From Oscillospiraceae bacterium (GTDB lineage Bacteria; Bacillota; Clostridia; Oscillospirales; Ruminococcaceae), in NCBI GenBank assembly GCA_031271475.1, contig JAISVP010000105.1, positions 1-15,091 of the forward strand: a stretch of 15,091 nucleotides of DNA, in the 5' to 3' direction. Positions 1-5,353 of this stretch are shown one piece after another. Numbering within the stretch: the first letter of the stretch is position 1; the number at the start of each line of letters is the position of its first letter. The notes beneath the pieces were generated by a model. It was not told the origin of the DNA. It was given only the letters and a program-made list of their open reading frames with translations, and ran no database searches. Both the position numbers and the translations under genes were made by a program.

Positions 1-70
1 TCGACGCACGCATTTGCGTGCGAGGTCTGGGCTTTGCCGATTATAGTCGTTAGAAATGACTATAATCGGC
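1..70 (-). repeat. Palindromic intergenic element, copy A (cut by window edge)
   Basis: This is the partial first copy of a short interspersed element seen four times here. It holds the CGCACG/CGTGCG hairpin (5-22), a GGTCTGGGC block, and an end hairpin with perfect 13 bp arms at 41-53 and 58-70. Read on the minus strand it matches the copy at 10141-10246. Its other end lies outside the window. It encodes no protein. Confidence 0.75.
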
Positions 71-103
71 AACCTTACCAGTTTAGAATAAAGCCAAAGA
101 CGA

Positions 104-138
104 CCCAGCCGGCATTGCCGGCTGGGCTTTTATTTTTT
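104..138 (+). terminator. Rho-independent terminator
   Basis: Perfect 10 bp stem (104-113 with 117-126) around a 3-base loop, followed by CTTTTATTTTTT. It ends a transcript coming from the left of the window. Confidence 0.85.
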
Positions 139-145
139 GAAATCT

Positions 146-161
146 CATAGGTATATTATTA
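146..161 (+). promoter_or_regulatory. CATAGG box 1 (recurring upstream motif)
   Basis: CATAGGTATATTATTA lies just after a terminator and is nearly identical to boxes at 3220 and 3529. The TATATT core resembles a -10 element, but no -35 at 17 bp is visible, so the sigma factor is unknown. The gap to 298 holds only a possible 17-codon reading frame (191-244, start directly abutting AAAGGA) and AT-rich DNA. I see no convincing gene there. Confidence 0.4.
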
Positions 162-298
162 CTGTGAGGGACAGACGCGGAATTAAAGGAATGCGGCTTG
201 CGCATAATCACCGGGTAAACGAAAAAAAGCTTATGGAAGAATAAACTCTGAAAAATTAATATTCATATCCGTAAGCAATCGAAAGTATTTACCGCCGG

Positions 299-670
299 TT
301 AATTAGTGTTGCCGGAATGCTTGGATTTTTCATTCTTGTAAACTTTTATTTCTCTGATAATGTTAATCAATAATGACTTATCCTGTTCGTCAAAGGTTTT
401 CAGCATGTTATTTATTAAAATATCAGTTTCTCCTGCGCCTGATGAACCGGTGTTGCACAGTAAATAATCTATGCTTGAATCGAGAATATTTGCTATTTTG
501 ACAAGGGAAATCAGACTGACAGTAGAATTGTTTGATTCGATTTTGGCTATGAAATTTGCTGATAAATCCGTCATTTCTGCTAACTGTTCCTGTGTCAGAC
601 CTTTGAGTTTACGCATTTCTTTTATCCTGAGTCCGAGAATTTTATAGTCGAGAATATATTTGTTCCCCAT
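299..670 (-). CDS. XRE-family transcriptional regulator, 123 aa
   Basis: Small DNA-binding repressor-type protein. A helix-turn-helix of the Cro/C1 type covers about residues 14-71 (LRIKEMRKLKGLTQEQLAE, then the recognition helix around SANFIAKIESN). A ~50-residue tail of unknown role follows and probably mediates dimerisation. I chose the ATG at 668-670 because it follows AAGGGGTGAAATT, a good ribosome binding site. An upstream in-frame ATG near 754 would put the promoter region inside the coding sequence. The gene is divergent from the 486-residue gene at 838, and the 165 bp between them contains a strong promoter with 22 bp-spaced TATTGAC repeats. Likely role (inference): represses its own and the divergent gene. 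The regulator class is clear; its target and inducer are unknown. Confidence 0.88.
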   Translation of the reverse strand: MGNKYILDYKILGLRIKEMRKLKGLTQEQLAEMTDLSANFIAKIESNNSTVSLISLVKIANILDSSIDYLLCNTGSSGAGETDILINNMLKTFDEQDKSLLINIIREIKVYKNEKSKHSGNTN

Positions 671-769
671 AATTTCACCCCTTATTAATTTTATCCTGTA
701 TGGGGGAATAAAAATATTGACTATTTGTGAATTAAGTATTGACAATAAGTCCATATTGTGGTATGATGT
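658..769. repeat. Promoter/operator segment, duplicated at 2326-2543 (empty-site copy)
   Basis: From the first codons of the XRE gene (MGNK) to the -10 of the divergent promoter, this segment reappears at 2326-2543 with a few substitutions. That second copy is interrupted by a ~104 bp element that this one lacks. Confidence 0.85.
739..767 (+). promoter_or_regulatory. Sigma-A type promoter with direct-repeat operator
   Basis: TTGACA (739-744), a 17 bp spacer and TATGAT (762-767) drive the gene at 838. TATTGAC occurs at 715-721 and 737-743, exactly 22 bp apart (two helical turns), and the second copy overlaps the -35. These repeats are candidate binding sites for the divergent XRE protein. Confidence 0.8.
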
Positions 770-837
770 TAAAAAGGAATTTTAATCTATAGGACAACAA
801 AGAAAAATTTATCAATTTATACGAGGAGGGTTACGTT

Positions 838-2298
838 ATGAAAAGTTTGAAAGAAATTATGAGGGAATATAATACAAGCGTCAGTTTGCCGTTTTTAGGG
901 CATACACTAACAGTTTCCGCCGAAAGAAACATCTACAATGAAATGTGTAAAAAGTACAGTGACTTGACTATAACTGCTGTCGCTAAATTCGGAGAATTCA
1001 ACGCAGGTTTCATAGATTTGAATGATTTGATCAGTACAGCCCGGAGTAAATTCCTTATATCAATCAATGAAATGCTGACAGAGATATCATGTGACGCAGT
1101 TTCGATTGGCGTGCATAATCTTGATTCAGGTGCGATCATTGAAGATTGTTTTAGAATGGGACATTTTGAGGCGTTTACAAAGATTTTAGATGCTTACAAA
1201 AGCTGCTCTGACGGTGCGGAAATGAGAATTCATATATCAAACAGAAAAAACTCAGGCGGCTATCAAGCTGTTATTCCCATTGAAAGCGCGTCCGACATGA
1301 TAGGATATGAGATAGGTTCAGCCGTAGGCGAGGCTATCGGAGATGCAATTGAAACAGGGGAAATAAATAAGGCTAAGAAAGCAATTTTCAAAGACGAAAG
1401 TCTGCGTAATGAGCTGGTTAACGGTGTACTGCAATCCTGTAATTGTTTAGAAAAAAATGTGATGTGCATTATTTCAAAAAACAGCAATCTGAGGTTAAGT
1501 GGGTGGAGCACTGTTGCTGAAAGTCAGAAAGCTGACGCGGTGTTTAATAATGTTATGACGTTAAATTTATCAGAATCTCAAAAAAAGCAATTTGCTTTCG
1601 AGGCAATTACACTTGAGCCGTTCAATCCGCAATATTACGCCGGCTTTTTGGAAAAATTTGACGCACTTGGGAATGATGGCATTGAAATACTGAATGTTGC
1701 CGTGTTCTTTAATTCCGATTGGGCGGCAAAGCAGACATTGAAAAAGATTGATTTGGAATACAGAACAGTTCAGGGCGTTGTCCTTGAAACAAGAGAACTT
1801 GCGGATGCCGCGAGAAATGATTTGAATACGTACAGAGAGTTCCTTGAAAAACCTCCGCAATTTATCTTCCGGGCGGATTACATTGATTATATCGATAAAA
1901 TCAGGACTTTGCCGATAGATAATAAACTGAAACCGCAATATATTGCACGTTACAGTGCACAGCTGTCGGCATTCGATCAGGAATGCCGGAAAGCTGCCAG
2001 GCACGTTTTCCGCATGGAAAACCGCAATCCCTTGTGGAACGGAGATAAGAAGAATACCTTGCTTCATGCGGCAATTTGTGCTTTTTCACTTTTCACTGCG
2101 CTCATGGTATTTGTTGAAAAAGACGTTGACAATACTGCGGGAGTTGTCTGGCTCGGTATTATAATCGTACATTTGGTGATTTTCTTTGTCGTGAAACCTA
2201 AAAAAGAAAAGGAAATTTACGATAAACTTACCCAGAACGGGAAGTACAAATTTAAGCATATAATATCTGACGCAGTTCAGCGAAATATGGAGGTGTGA
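838..2298 (+). CDS. Hypothetical membrane-anchored protein with glycine zipper, 486 aa
   Basis: Family not recognised. Residues 1-~400 look soluble and mixed alpha/beta. A glycine zipper, GYEIGSAVGEAIG (G156, G160, G164, G168), could pack helices or touch a membrane. Around residues 255-285 the sequence LEPFNPQYYAGFLEKF resembles TPR-like helical repeats of Firmicutes proteins. Near the C-terminus are two membrane segments (about 409-426 and 436-452) with a short linker, then a basic cytosolic tail (KPKKEKEIYDKL). The start is supported by AGGAGGG at 824-830. The gene lies alone under a strong promoter opposite an XRE regulator, which suggests repressed, conditional expression. No catalytic motif is visible. 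An accessory or stress-related membrane role is only a guess. Confidence 0.85.
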   Translation: MKSLKEIMREYNTSVSLPFLGHTLTVSAERNIYNEMCKKYSDLTITAVAKFGEFNAGFIDLNDLISTARSKFLISINEMLTEISCDAVSIGVHNLDSGAIIEDCFRMGHFEAFTKILDAYKSCSDGAEMRIHISNRKNSGGYQAVIPIESASDMIGYEIGSAVGEAIGDAIETGEINKAKKAIFKDESLRNELVNGVLQSCNCLEKNVMCIISKNSNLRLSGWSTVAESQKADAVFNNVMTLNLSESQKKQFAFEAITLEPFNPQYYAGFLEKFDALGNDGIEILNVAVFFNSDWAAKQTLKKIDLEYRTVQGVVLETRELADAARNDLNTYREFLEKPPQFIFRADYIDYIDKIRTLPIDNKLKPQYIARYSAQLSAFDQECRKAARHVFRMENRNPLWNGDKKNTLLHAAICAFSLFTALMVFVEKDVDNTAGVVWLGIIIVHLVIFFVVKPKKEKEIYDKLTQNGKYKFKHIISDAVQRNMEV

Positions 2299-2350
2299 TG
2301 GATGTGATTTGTTCGGTATGCGGCTTTGTTCCCCATAAATTCACCCCTTG

Positions 2351-2454
2351 TAGTAATTTCGACCCCGAACATGCTAAGCGAAGTCCTCATCGCCGCACGC
2401 ATTTGCGTGCGGGTCTCGGCTTTGCCGAGACCATATTTGTTAGAAACGGCTATA
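2351..2454 (-). repeat. Palindromic intergenic element, copy B (complete)
   Basis: The ~104 bp insertion inside the duplicated promoter segment has imperfect terminal inverted repeats (TAGTAATTTCGA / GAAACGGCTATA). Internal hairpins are CGCACGC-ATTT-GCGTGCG and GGTCTCGGC-TTT-GCCGAGACC. The uninterrupted sequence at 658-769 shows the pre-insertion arrangement. The 78-codon open frame crossing it is an artefact of the repeat. Confidence 0.85.
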
Positions 2455-2508
2455 TTAATTTTAGCCTGTATGGGGAAATAAAAATATTGACTATTAGTGA
2501 ATTAAGTA

Positions 2509-2537
2509 TTGACAACAAGTCCATATTATGATATAAT
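2509..2537 (+). promoter_or_regulatory. Consensus sigma-A promoter (TTGACA-17-TATAAT)
   Basis: TTGACA at 2509-2514, a 17 bp spacer and TATAAT at 2532-2537: a perfect consensus, better than the parental copy at 739 (TATGAT). It leads into a ~240 base leader before the zinc-ribbon gene. Confidence 0.85.
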
Positions 2538-2631
2538 AATGATATAGACAGTACAGAATACTTGTCTATGTTTGGCAGCATATGATGTTTATAGATGTTT
2601 TTGGCTATAATTTCGTATGAAAATAAAATTC

Positions 2632-2715
2632 AGGAGGTGCGTTATGTTCGATTAAGAAGATTCCATAGGCGATTCTCCGCCCGGTATTTGTAAAATGCGG
2701 AATATAGCATAATTA
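2632..2715 (+). other. Strong ribosome site with an abortive 3-codon frame
   Basis: AGGAGGT (2632-2638) is correctly spaced from an ATG at 2644, but the frame reads only Met-Phe-Asp-stop. The same frame reopens to 2712, encoding SIGDSPPGICKMRNIA before a stop. This may be a decayed gene start or a short leader peptide ahead of the zinc-ribbon gene. The sequence does not decide between them. Confidence 0.35.
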
Positions 2716-2777
2716 CACAAAATCAAGCTTAAAACATCTCGGTTGCCACAATAAAAAATAAGAAAGGTGGGTAGAAT

Positions 2778-2915
2778 ATGAAATTTGTAAAATGGTTACT
2801 GTCAGTAAGGGAAGGGTATTGGCTATGCTCCAAATGCGGCAATTTAGTTTTAATTGGTAAGAACAAATGCGAAAGATGCCAGCATGTCAGGGATAACTCA
2901 GATGTAGTGGGATAG
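2778..2915 (+). CDS. Small zinc-ribbon protein, 45 aa
   Basis: A very short protein with two CxxC knuckles, CSKCG at residues 18-22 and CERCQ at 33-37, spaced as in a single zinc ribbon. The N-terminus (KFVKWLLSV) is hydrophobic and basic. A good ribosome site (AAAGGTGGG) precedes the ATG and a perfect 18 bp hairpin follows the stop. The gene is transcribed from the duplicated strong promoter at 2509. Zinc ribbons of this size often bind nucleic acid or another protein, but no partner can be named. The chief evidence is the regular Cys spacing together with translation and termination signals. Confidence 0.7.
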   Translation: MKFVKWLLSVREGYWLCSKCGNLVLIGKNKCERCQHVRDNSDVVG

Positions 2916-2921
2916 TTTTTA

Positions 2922-2963
2922 ATCGTTTCCCCGATTGACCTAACCGTCAATCGGGGAAACGAT
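2922..2963. terminator. Perfect 18 bp stem-loop after the zinc-ribbon gene
   Basis: Arms 2922-2939 and 2946-2963 are perfectly complementary, with a 6-base loop. A T tract is weak (TATTTATGG), so it is either a hairpin terminator or an mRNA 3'-end stabiliser. Confidence 0.7.
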
Positions 2964-3038
2964 ATTTATGGTTCTTGCTATACCACAAAAATCATATACT
3001 GCCAATGAAGCTAATTTACAGCAGGAGGAACAAACATC

Positions 3039-3174
3039 ATGGATTTTACTGTAGGATGCGAACAAAACATCATTGAAAGAGACATATGATTATAACAATT
3101 TACGAATTCGCAGTGAATGCGAAGAACTTCGGAATTCGATGTATGAGGTTATTAACAGTTTCAAACTTAACTAA
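3039..3174 (+). pseudogene. Small frameshifted gene remnant
   Basis: AGGAGGA (3023-3029) is followed by an ATG at 3039 that reads 16 residues (MDFTVGCEQNIIERDI) before a stop at 3087-3089. A second frame reads on with coding character (YNNLRIRSECEELRNSMYEV...INSFKLN) to a stop at 3172-3174, just before a terminator. Ribosome site, charged helical tail and terminator suggest a gene of about 44 codons broken by a one-base shift. The family is not recognised. Confidence 0.4.
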
Positions 3175-3176
3175 AC

Positions 3177-3211
3177 AATCCGCCCTTGAGGGCGGATTTC
3201 TCTTTATTTTT
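3177..3211 (+). terminator. Rho-independent terminator
   Basis: AATCCGCCC (3177-3185), TTGA loop, GGGCGGATT (3190-3198), then a T-rich tail (TTCTCTTTATTTTT). Confidence 0.9.
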
Positions 3212-3219
3212 CGATTTTT

Positions 3220-3235
3220 CATAGGCATATAATTA
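3220..3235 (+). promoter_or_regulatory. CATAGG box 2
   Basis: CATAGGCATATAATTA directly follows a terminator and lies 72 bp before the gene at 3292. TATAAT at 3228-3233 could be a -10. There is no matching -35, so a sigma factor other than the main one or an activator may be needed (inference). Confidence 0.45.
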
Positions 3236-3291
3236 TATAGATGCGAGGAAACTGCGCAGAAAATAAAATTAACTGAAAGGGGGGATCGGTC

Positions 3292-3483
3292 ATGTTCACA
3301 AACCTTGCAGCAAAGGACTACGCAATCGGAGGGATTGCGGTTGCAGCATTAGGCATAGGAATATTCGCGATTGCGAGAGGGGAGAAGTTCGGGAAAAGCA
3401 TTAAAACATCCGAGGAAGAGAATGTAAAAATGCCGGAGGGGTTAGATAAAATGAACTCGATTTTGACGGATACAGCGGCATGA
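3292..3483 (+). CDS. Small single-pass membrane protein, 63 aa
   Basis: One hydrophobic helix rich in Gly, Ala and Ile spans about residues 10-29 (YAIGGIAVAALGIGIFAIA). A basic boundary (RGEKFGKSIK) and an acidic, soluble tail follow. The positive residues after the helix suggest that the C-terminus is cytosolic. Ribosome site AAAGGGGGG at 3277-3284 supports the ATG. It is the first gene of the run toward the ubiquitin-like and reverse transcriptase genes and has its own CATAGG box. No known family is recognised; a holin-like or anchor role would be speculation. Confidence 0.65.
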   Translation: MFTNLAAKDYAIGGIAVAALGIGIFAIARGEKFGKSIKTSEEENVKMPEGLDKMNSILTDTAA

Positions 3484-3528
3484 ATCCGTAGGAATCCGCA
3501 AAGTAAACATCCTATTTTTCACGTTTTT

Positions 3529-3544
3529 CATAGGCATATAGTTA
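3529..3544 (+). promoter_or_regulatory. CATAGG box 3
   Basis: CATAGGCATATAGTTA, preceded by CACGTTTTT, nearly repeats box 2 and sits about 50 bp before a tiny gene. It therefore marks a second transcription unit start or regulatory site inside the cluster. Confidence 0.45.
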
Positions 3545-3577
3545 ATATGACAACGCGGAAAGGAGTGATGAAGAAAT

Positions 3578-3673
3578 GTGAAAAAGAGCAGTTTTTGGCG
3601 GGCAATTCTGCTGATTGCAATACCCGCAGCGGCGAAAATACTGTTCACCCTGTTAAGGGATGAGCGGAAATGA
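3578..3673 (+). CDS. Possible tiny membrane peptide, 31 aa (GTG start)
   Basis: From a GTG at 3578 the frame encodes a basic start (KKSSFWR), one hydrophobic helix (AILLIAIPAAAKILFTLL) and a basic end (RDERK), typical of a one-helix microprotein. AGGAG at 3561-3565 lies 12 bases away, longer than ideal. A competing ATG at 3568 in another frame is only two bases from that site and gives a hydrophilic 31-residue peptide with little character. I favour the GTG frame for its membrane-helix pattern, with low certainty. Confidence 0.35.
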   Translation: MKKSSFWRAILLIAIPAAAKILFTLLRDERK

Positions 3674-3697
3674 AATCAAAATGTAGGAGGAATCGAA

Positions 3698-4087
3698 ATG
3701 GCAAAAGTAACAATTGCAGGCAACAGTTATGTTGTCACATCAGAAATCTCAATGGCGGATTTGGAAACGGTAAAAAAGTACCGTCCAACCGCGCTTGTCC
3801 TTATTGACGAGGAGACAAAGGAAACGTATTTCAAAATCGGCGTGGGGACGAGCAGCATAAGCGAATTCGGAATCAGCTTCGGTGGCATATCGAACGGTGA
3901 GGAAAAGCTGTCGTCGGCAACCCTGCCAATCCCGCCTGACACGGAGGACGCGAAAGAATATGTTCTTGACAAGGCGGGACTTGCACTGGCGAATTTAAAC
4001 AAAATTGAGGAAAGGATTTCCGGTACATTACAGGAAATCCGGTCAGAAAGAGATGCAATTTCCGCAAATATCAGCGTGAGCGTATAA
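3698..4087 (+). CDS. Conserved mobile-element protein of unknown function, 129 aa
   Basis: It starts with a beta-rich segment (AKVTIAGNSYVVTSEISM), followed by a helix and further strands around LVLIDEETKETYFKIGVG and the FGISFGG loop. It ends with a helical, charged C-terminus (LNKIEERISGTLQEIRSERD). AGGAGGA at 3685-3691 gives a good start. From memory of Clostridial integrative elements, proteins of this type sit just before ubiquitin-like genes. I cannot assign a named family or activity. It is 59 bp ahead of the ubiquitin-like gene, with a hairpin between, so the two are probably co-transcribed. Confidence 0.8.
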   Translation: MAKVTIAGNSYVVTSEISMADLETVKKYRPTALVLIDEETKETYFKIGVGTSSISEFGISFGGISNGEEKLSSATLPIPPDTEDAKEYVLDKAGLALANLNKIEERISGTLQEIRSERDAISANISVSV

Positions 4088-4102
4088 CTGAAAAAACACA
4101 GT

Positions 4103-4129
4103 GGGGAGCAAAAGCTCCCCTTAAATTTT
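4103..4129 (+). terminator. Intra-operon hairpin, possible attenuator
   Basis: GGGGAGC (4103-4109), AAAA loop, GCTCCCC (4114-4120), then TTAAATTTT. The stem is good and the T tract is weak and interrupted. It may partly terminate or stabilise mRNA between the 129-residue gene and the ubiquitin-like gene. Confidence 0.6.
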
Positions 4130-4146
4130 GTATGGAGGAAACGAAA

Positions 4147-4374
4147 ATGATTAAAGTCACAATGGGAAACAATGTCAAGAGAAAGTCCGAAATTATCGAT
4201 GAAAACATGACACTCCGCGAGGCGTTGGAAACTGCGGAAATCGATTATACCACGGGGGTTATGAACCTTGACGGTTCGACGCTCAGTCCGGGGGATTTGG
4301 ACAAGACTTTCGCAGATTTCGGAATATCTGAAAAGTGTTATCTGCTGAATGTCGTAAAAGCTGATAATGCGTAA
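4147..4374 (+). CDS. Ubiquitin-like beta-grasp protein (Prok_Ub / PRTRC C-like), 75 aa
   Basis: Short protein with the expected beta-grasp order: strand (IKVTMGNNVKRKSEII), helix (MTLREALETAEI), further strands, and a conserved-looking LDGSTLSPGDLDKTFADFGI turn, ending in strand YLLNVVKA. Length and layout fit prokaryotic ubiquitin-like proteins found beside ThiF/E1 enzymes. It ends in KADNA rather than a GG motif, so it would need processing or work without conjugation. I chose the ATG at 4147, eight bases after GGAGG. An ATG at 4132 would overlap that site. The gene following it is a truncated E1-like enzyme, which supports the assignment by context. Fold assignment is inference from pattern, not from an alignment. 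Confidence 0.65.
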   Translation: MIKVTMGNNVKRKSEIIDENMTLREALETAEIDYTTGVMNLDGSTLSPGDLDKTFADFGISEKCYLLNVVKADNA

Positions 4375-4385
4375 AAAAACACGGC

Positions 4386-4406
4386 GGGACGGTGTTTTAC
4401 CGTCCC
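4386..4406 (+). terminator. Terminator stem lacking its T tract
   Basis: Perfect 8 bp stem GGGACGGT (4386-4393) / ACCGTCCC (4399-4406) shortly after the ubiquitin-like stop codon. The next bases are AAATGCTC, not T-rich, and the E1-like coding sequence starts almost at once. This suggests that a deletion removed the end of a terminator together with the start of the next gene. Confidence 0.5.
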
Positions 4407-4994
4407 AAATGCTCTAAGGAACTGCTTGCGAGATTCGGGCTGACGAGAATCACGCTGTATGATTTCGACGCTGTCGAACCGAAAAACATCGCAAATCAAA
4501 TGTTCCGGCAGGAGCATACCGGGATGATGAAAACTTTGGCTCTTTCTGATATTATACACGAAATAAATCCTGATGTCAAGGGACATTTGAGAACTGAAGA
4601 AAAAGGTTTTACCGGACAAAAGCTGTCGGGATATGTGTTCCTGTGCGTTGATAATATCGAACTTCGGCGTGAAATTGCGATTTCAAACAGGGAAAATCCG
4701 TATATACGGGCGATGTTTGATTTCCGCACAAGACTGACTGATGCGCAGCATTATTCGGCCGACTGGTCGGATATGGAATCGGTTGACAGTTTTATCCGTT
4801 CTATGGATTTTTCACATGAAGAAGCTATGGCAGAAACTCCCGTATCTGCGTGTAATATCGCACTTTCTGCTGCTCCGGCTGTGAGAATTGTTTGTGCTCT
4901 TGGCACAGCTAATTTTGTAAATTTTGTCAAGGGAGGGGAACTCAGGAAATTTATTCAAATTGACGCGTTTAAGTTCATTTTAGATGCATTTTAG
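4392..4994 (+). pseudogene. ThiF/E1-like adenylyltransferase, 5'-truncated
   Basis: ThiF/MoeB/E1 enzymes adenylate the C-terminus of ubiquitin-like proteins. Here the second half of the Rossmann-type domain is clear: LTRITLYDFDAVEPKNIANQ (D24, D26, N32, numbered from a GTG at 4392) and K47. A strand followed by VDNIELR (86-92) matches the DxxDN-R region, and there is a possible SAC cysteine (C154). The N-terminal GxGxxG nucleotide loop is missing: homology begins only around SKELLARFG, right after a terminator stem. The usual catalytic Arg of NxxRQ is Asn here. There is no ribosome site at the GTG. I conclude that the protein is truncated and probably inactive, although the remaining frame is open and well kept. 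Its presence behind a ubiquitin-like gene fits a PRTRC-like cassette. Confidence 0.7.
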
Positions 4995-5009
4995 GAAGTT
5001 AAGCCTGTA

Positions 5010-5084
5010 ATGGATAAGAGCTTATTAACCGCGGCAAAAAACCTTGCGTTTAATATTTTAATAAAAGCTCTGCTTCGAGGTTAA
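5010..5084 (+). CDS. Possible 24-aa peptide in frame behind the E1-like stop
   Basis: MDKSLLTAAKNLAFNILIKALLRG is amphipathic and basic. The frame is the same as that of the E1-like gene, so it could equally be coding sequence cut off by the TAG at 4992. AGGAAG at 4993-4998 is 11 bases upstream, a poor spacing. A small hairpin (5073-5092) overlaps the end. Weak evidence only. Confidence 0.2.
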   Translation: MDKSLLTAAKNLAFNILIKALLRG

Positions 5085-5353
5085 ACCCGAAGTAACAAAC
5101 TGTCAATCGGCGGGAGGGACGCGTATATGCAGGACGGGTGATGCGGAAGAGTTTGATCAGCTGTGAATGTTTGGGCTGATTTGTAAAACTGCGGAAATAC
5201 CGTGCTTTAGAGAATTCAGATTTATCCCGGCTACCCCCTGTTTTTCGTAACCGGGCTGGACGCGGTGCCGCGAGAAGACGAATTTCCTGTCTGGTTGCGT
5301 ATGAAGATTACAGGCAATTGCCAAAACTGAAAAAAGGAGATAAATAACAAAAT
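5085..5353 (+). ncRNA. Hairpin-rich leader upstream of the reverse transcriptase (candidate RNA)
   Basis: 269 bases without a convincing gene. Visible stems are 5156-5161/5175-5180; CCCGGCTAC/GTAACCGGG (5226-5234/5247-5255, one mismatch); CGCGG/CCGCG (5261-5272); and AATTTCCTGT/ACAGGCAATT (5281-5290/5310-5319, one mismatch). Reverse transcriptases of retron type are preceded by a structured template RNA, so this is the natural place for one. I could not identify the flanking a1/a2 repeats or a branching G, so the identity is unproven. AAAGGAGA at 5333-5340 is the ribosome site for the next gene. Confidence 0.35.

Larger units (their letters stand above)
2326..2543. repeat. Second copy of the XRE promoter/operator segment, with an insertion
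   Basis: It repeats 658-769: the reversed XRE start with its ribosome site, the spaced TATTGAC repeats (2485-2491 and 2507-2513, again 22 bp apart) and the strong promoter. Regulator coding homology stops after four codons (MGNK), so only control DNA was copied. The same operators imply co-regulation with the 838 gene (inference). Confidence 0.85.

Noticed and set aside
1570..2067. 165-codon frame antisense to the 486-aa gene
   Set aside because: It overlaps the well-supported plus-strand gene completely and has no ribosome site.
2295..2531. 78-codon open frame after the 486-aa gene
   Set aside because: It consists of duplicated promoter DNA plus the palindromic element. The start is at the end of the previous gene with no ribosome site of its own.
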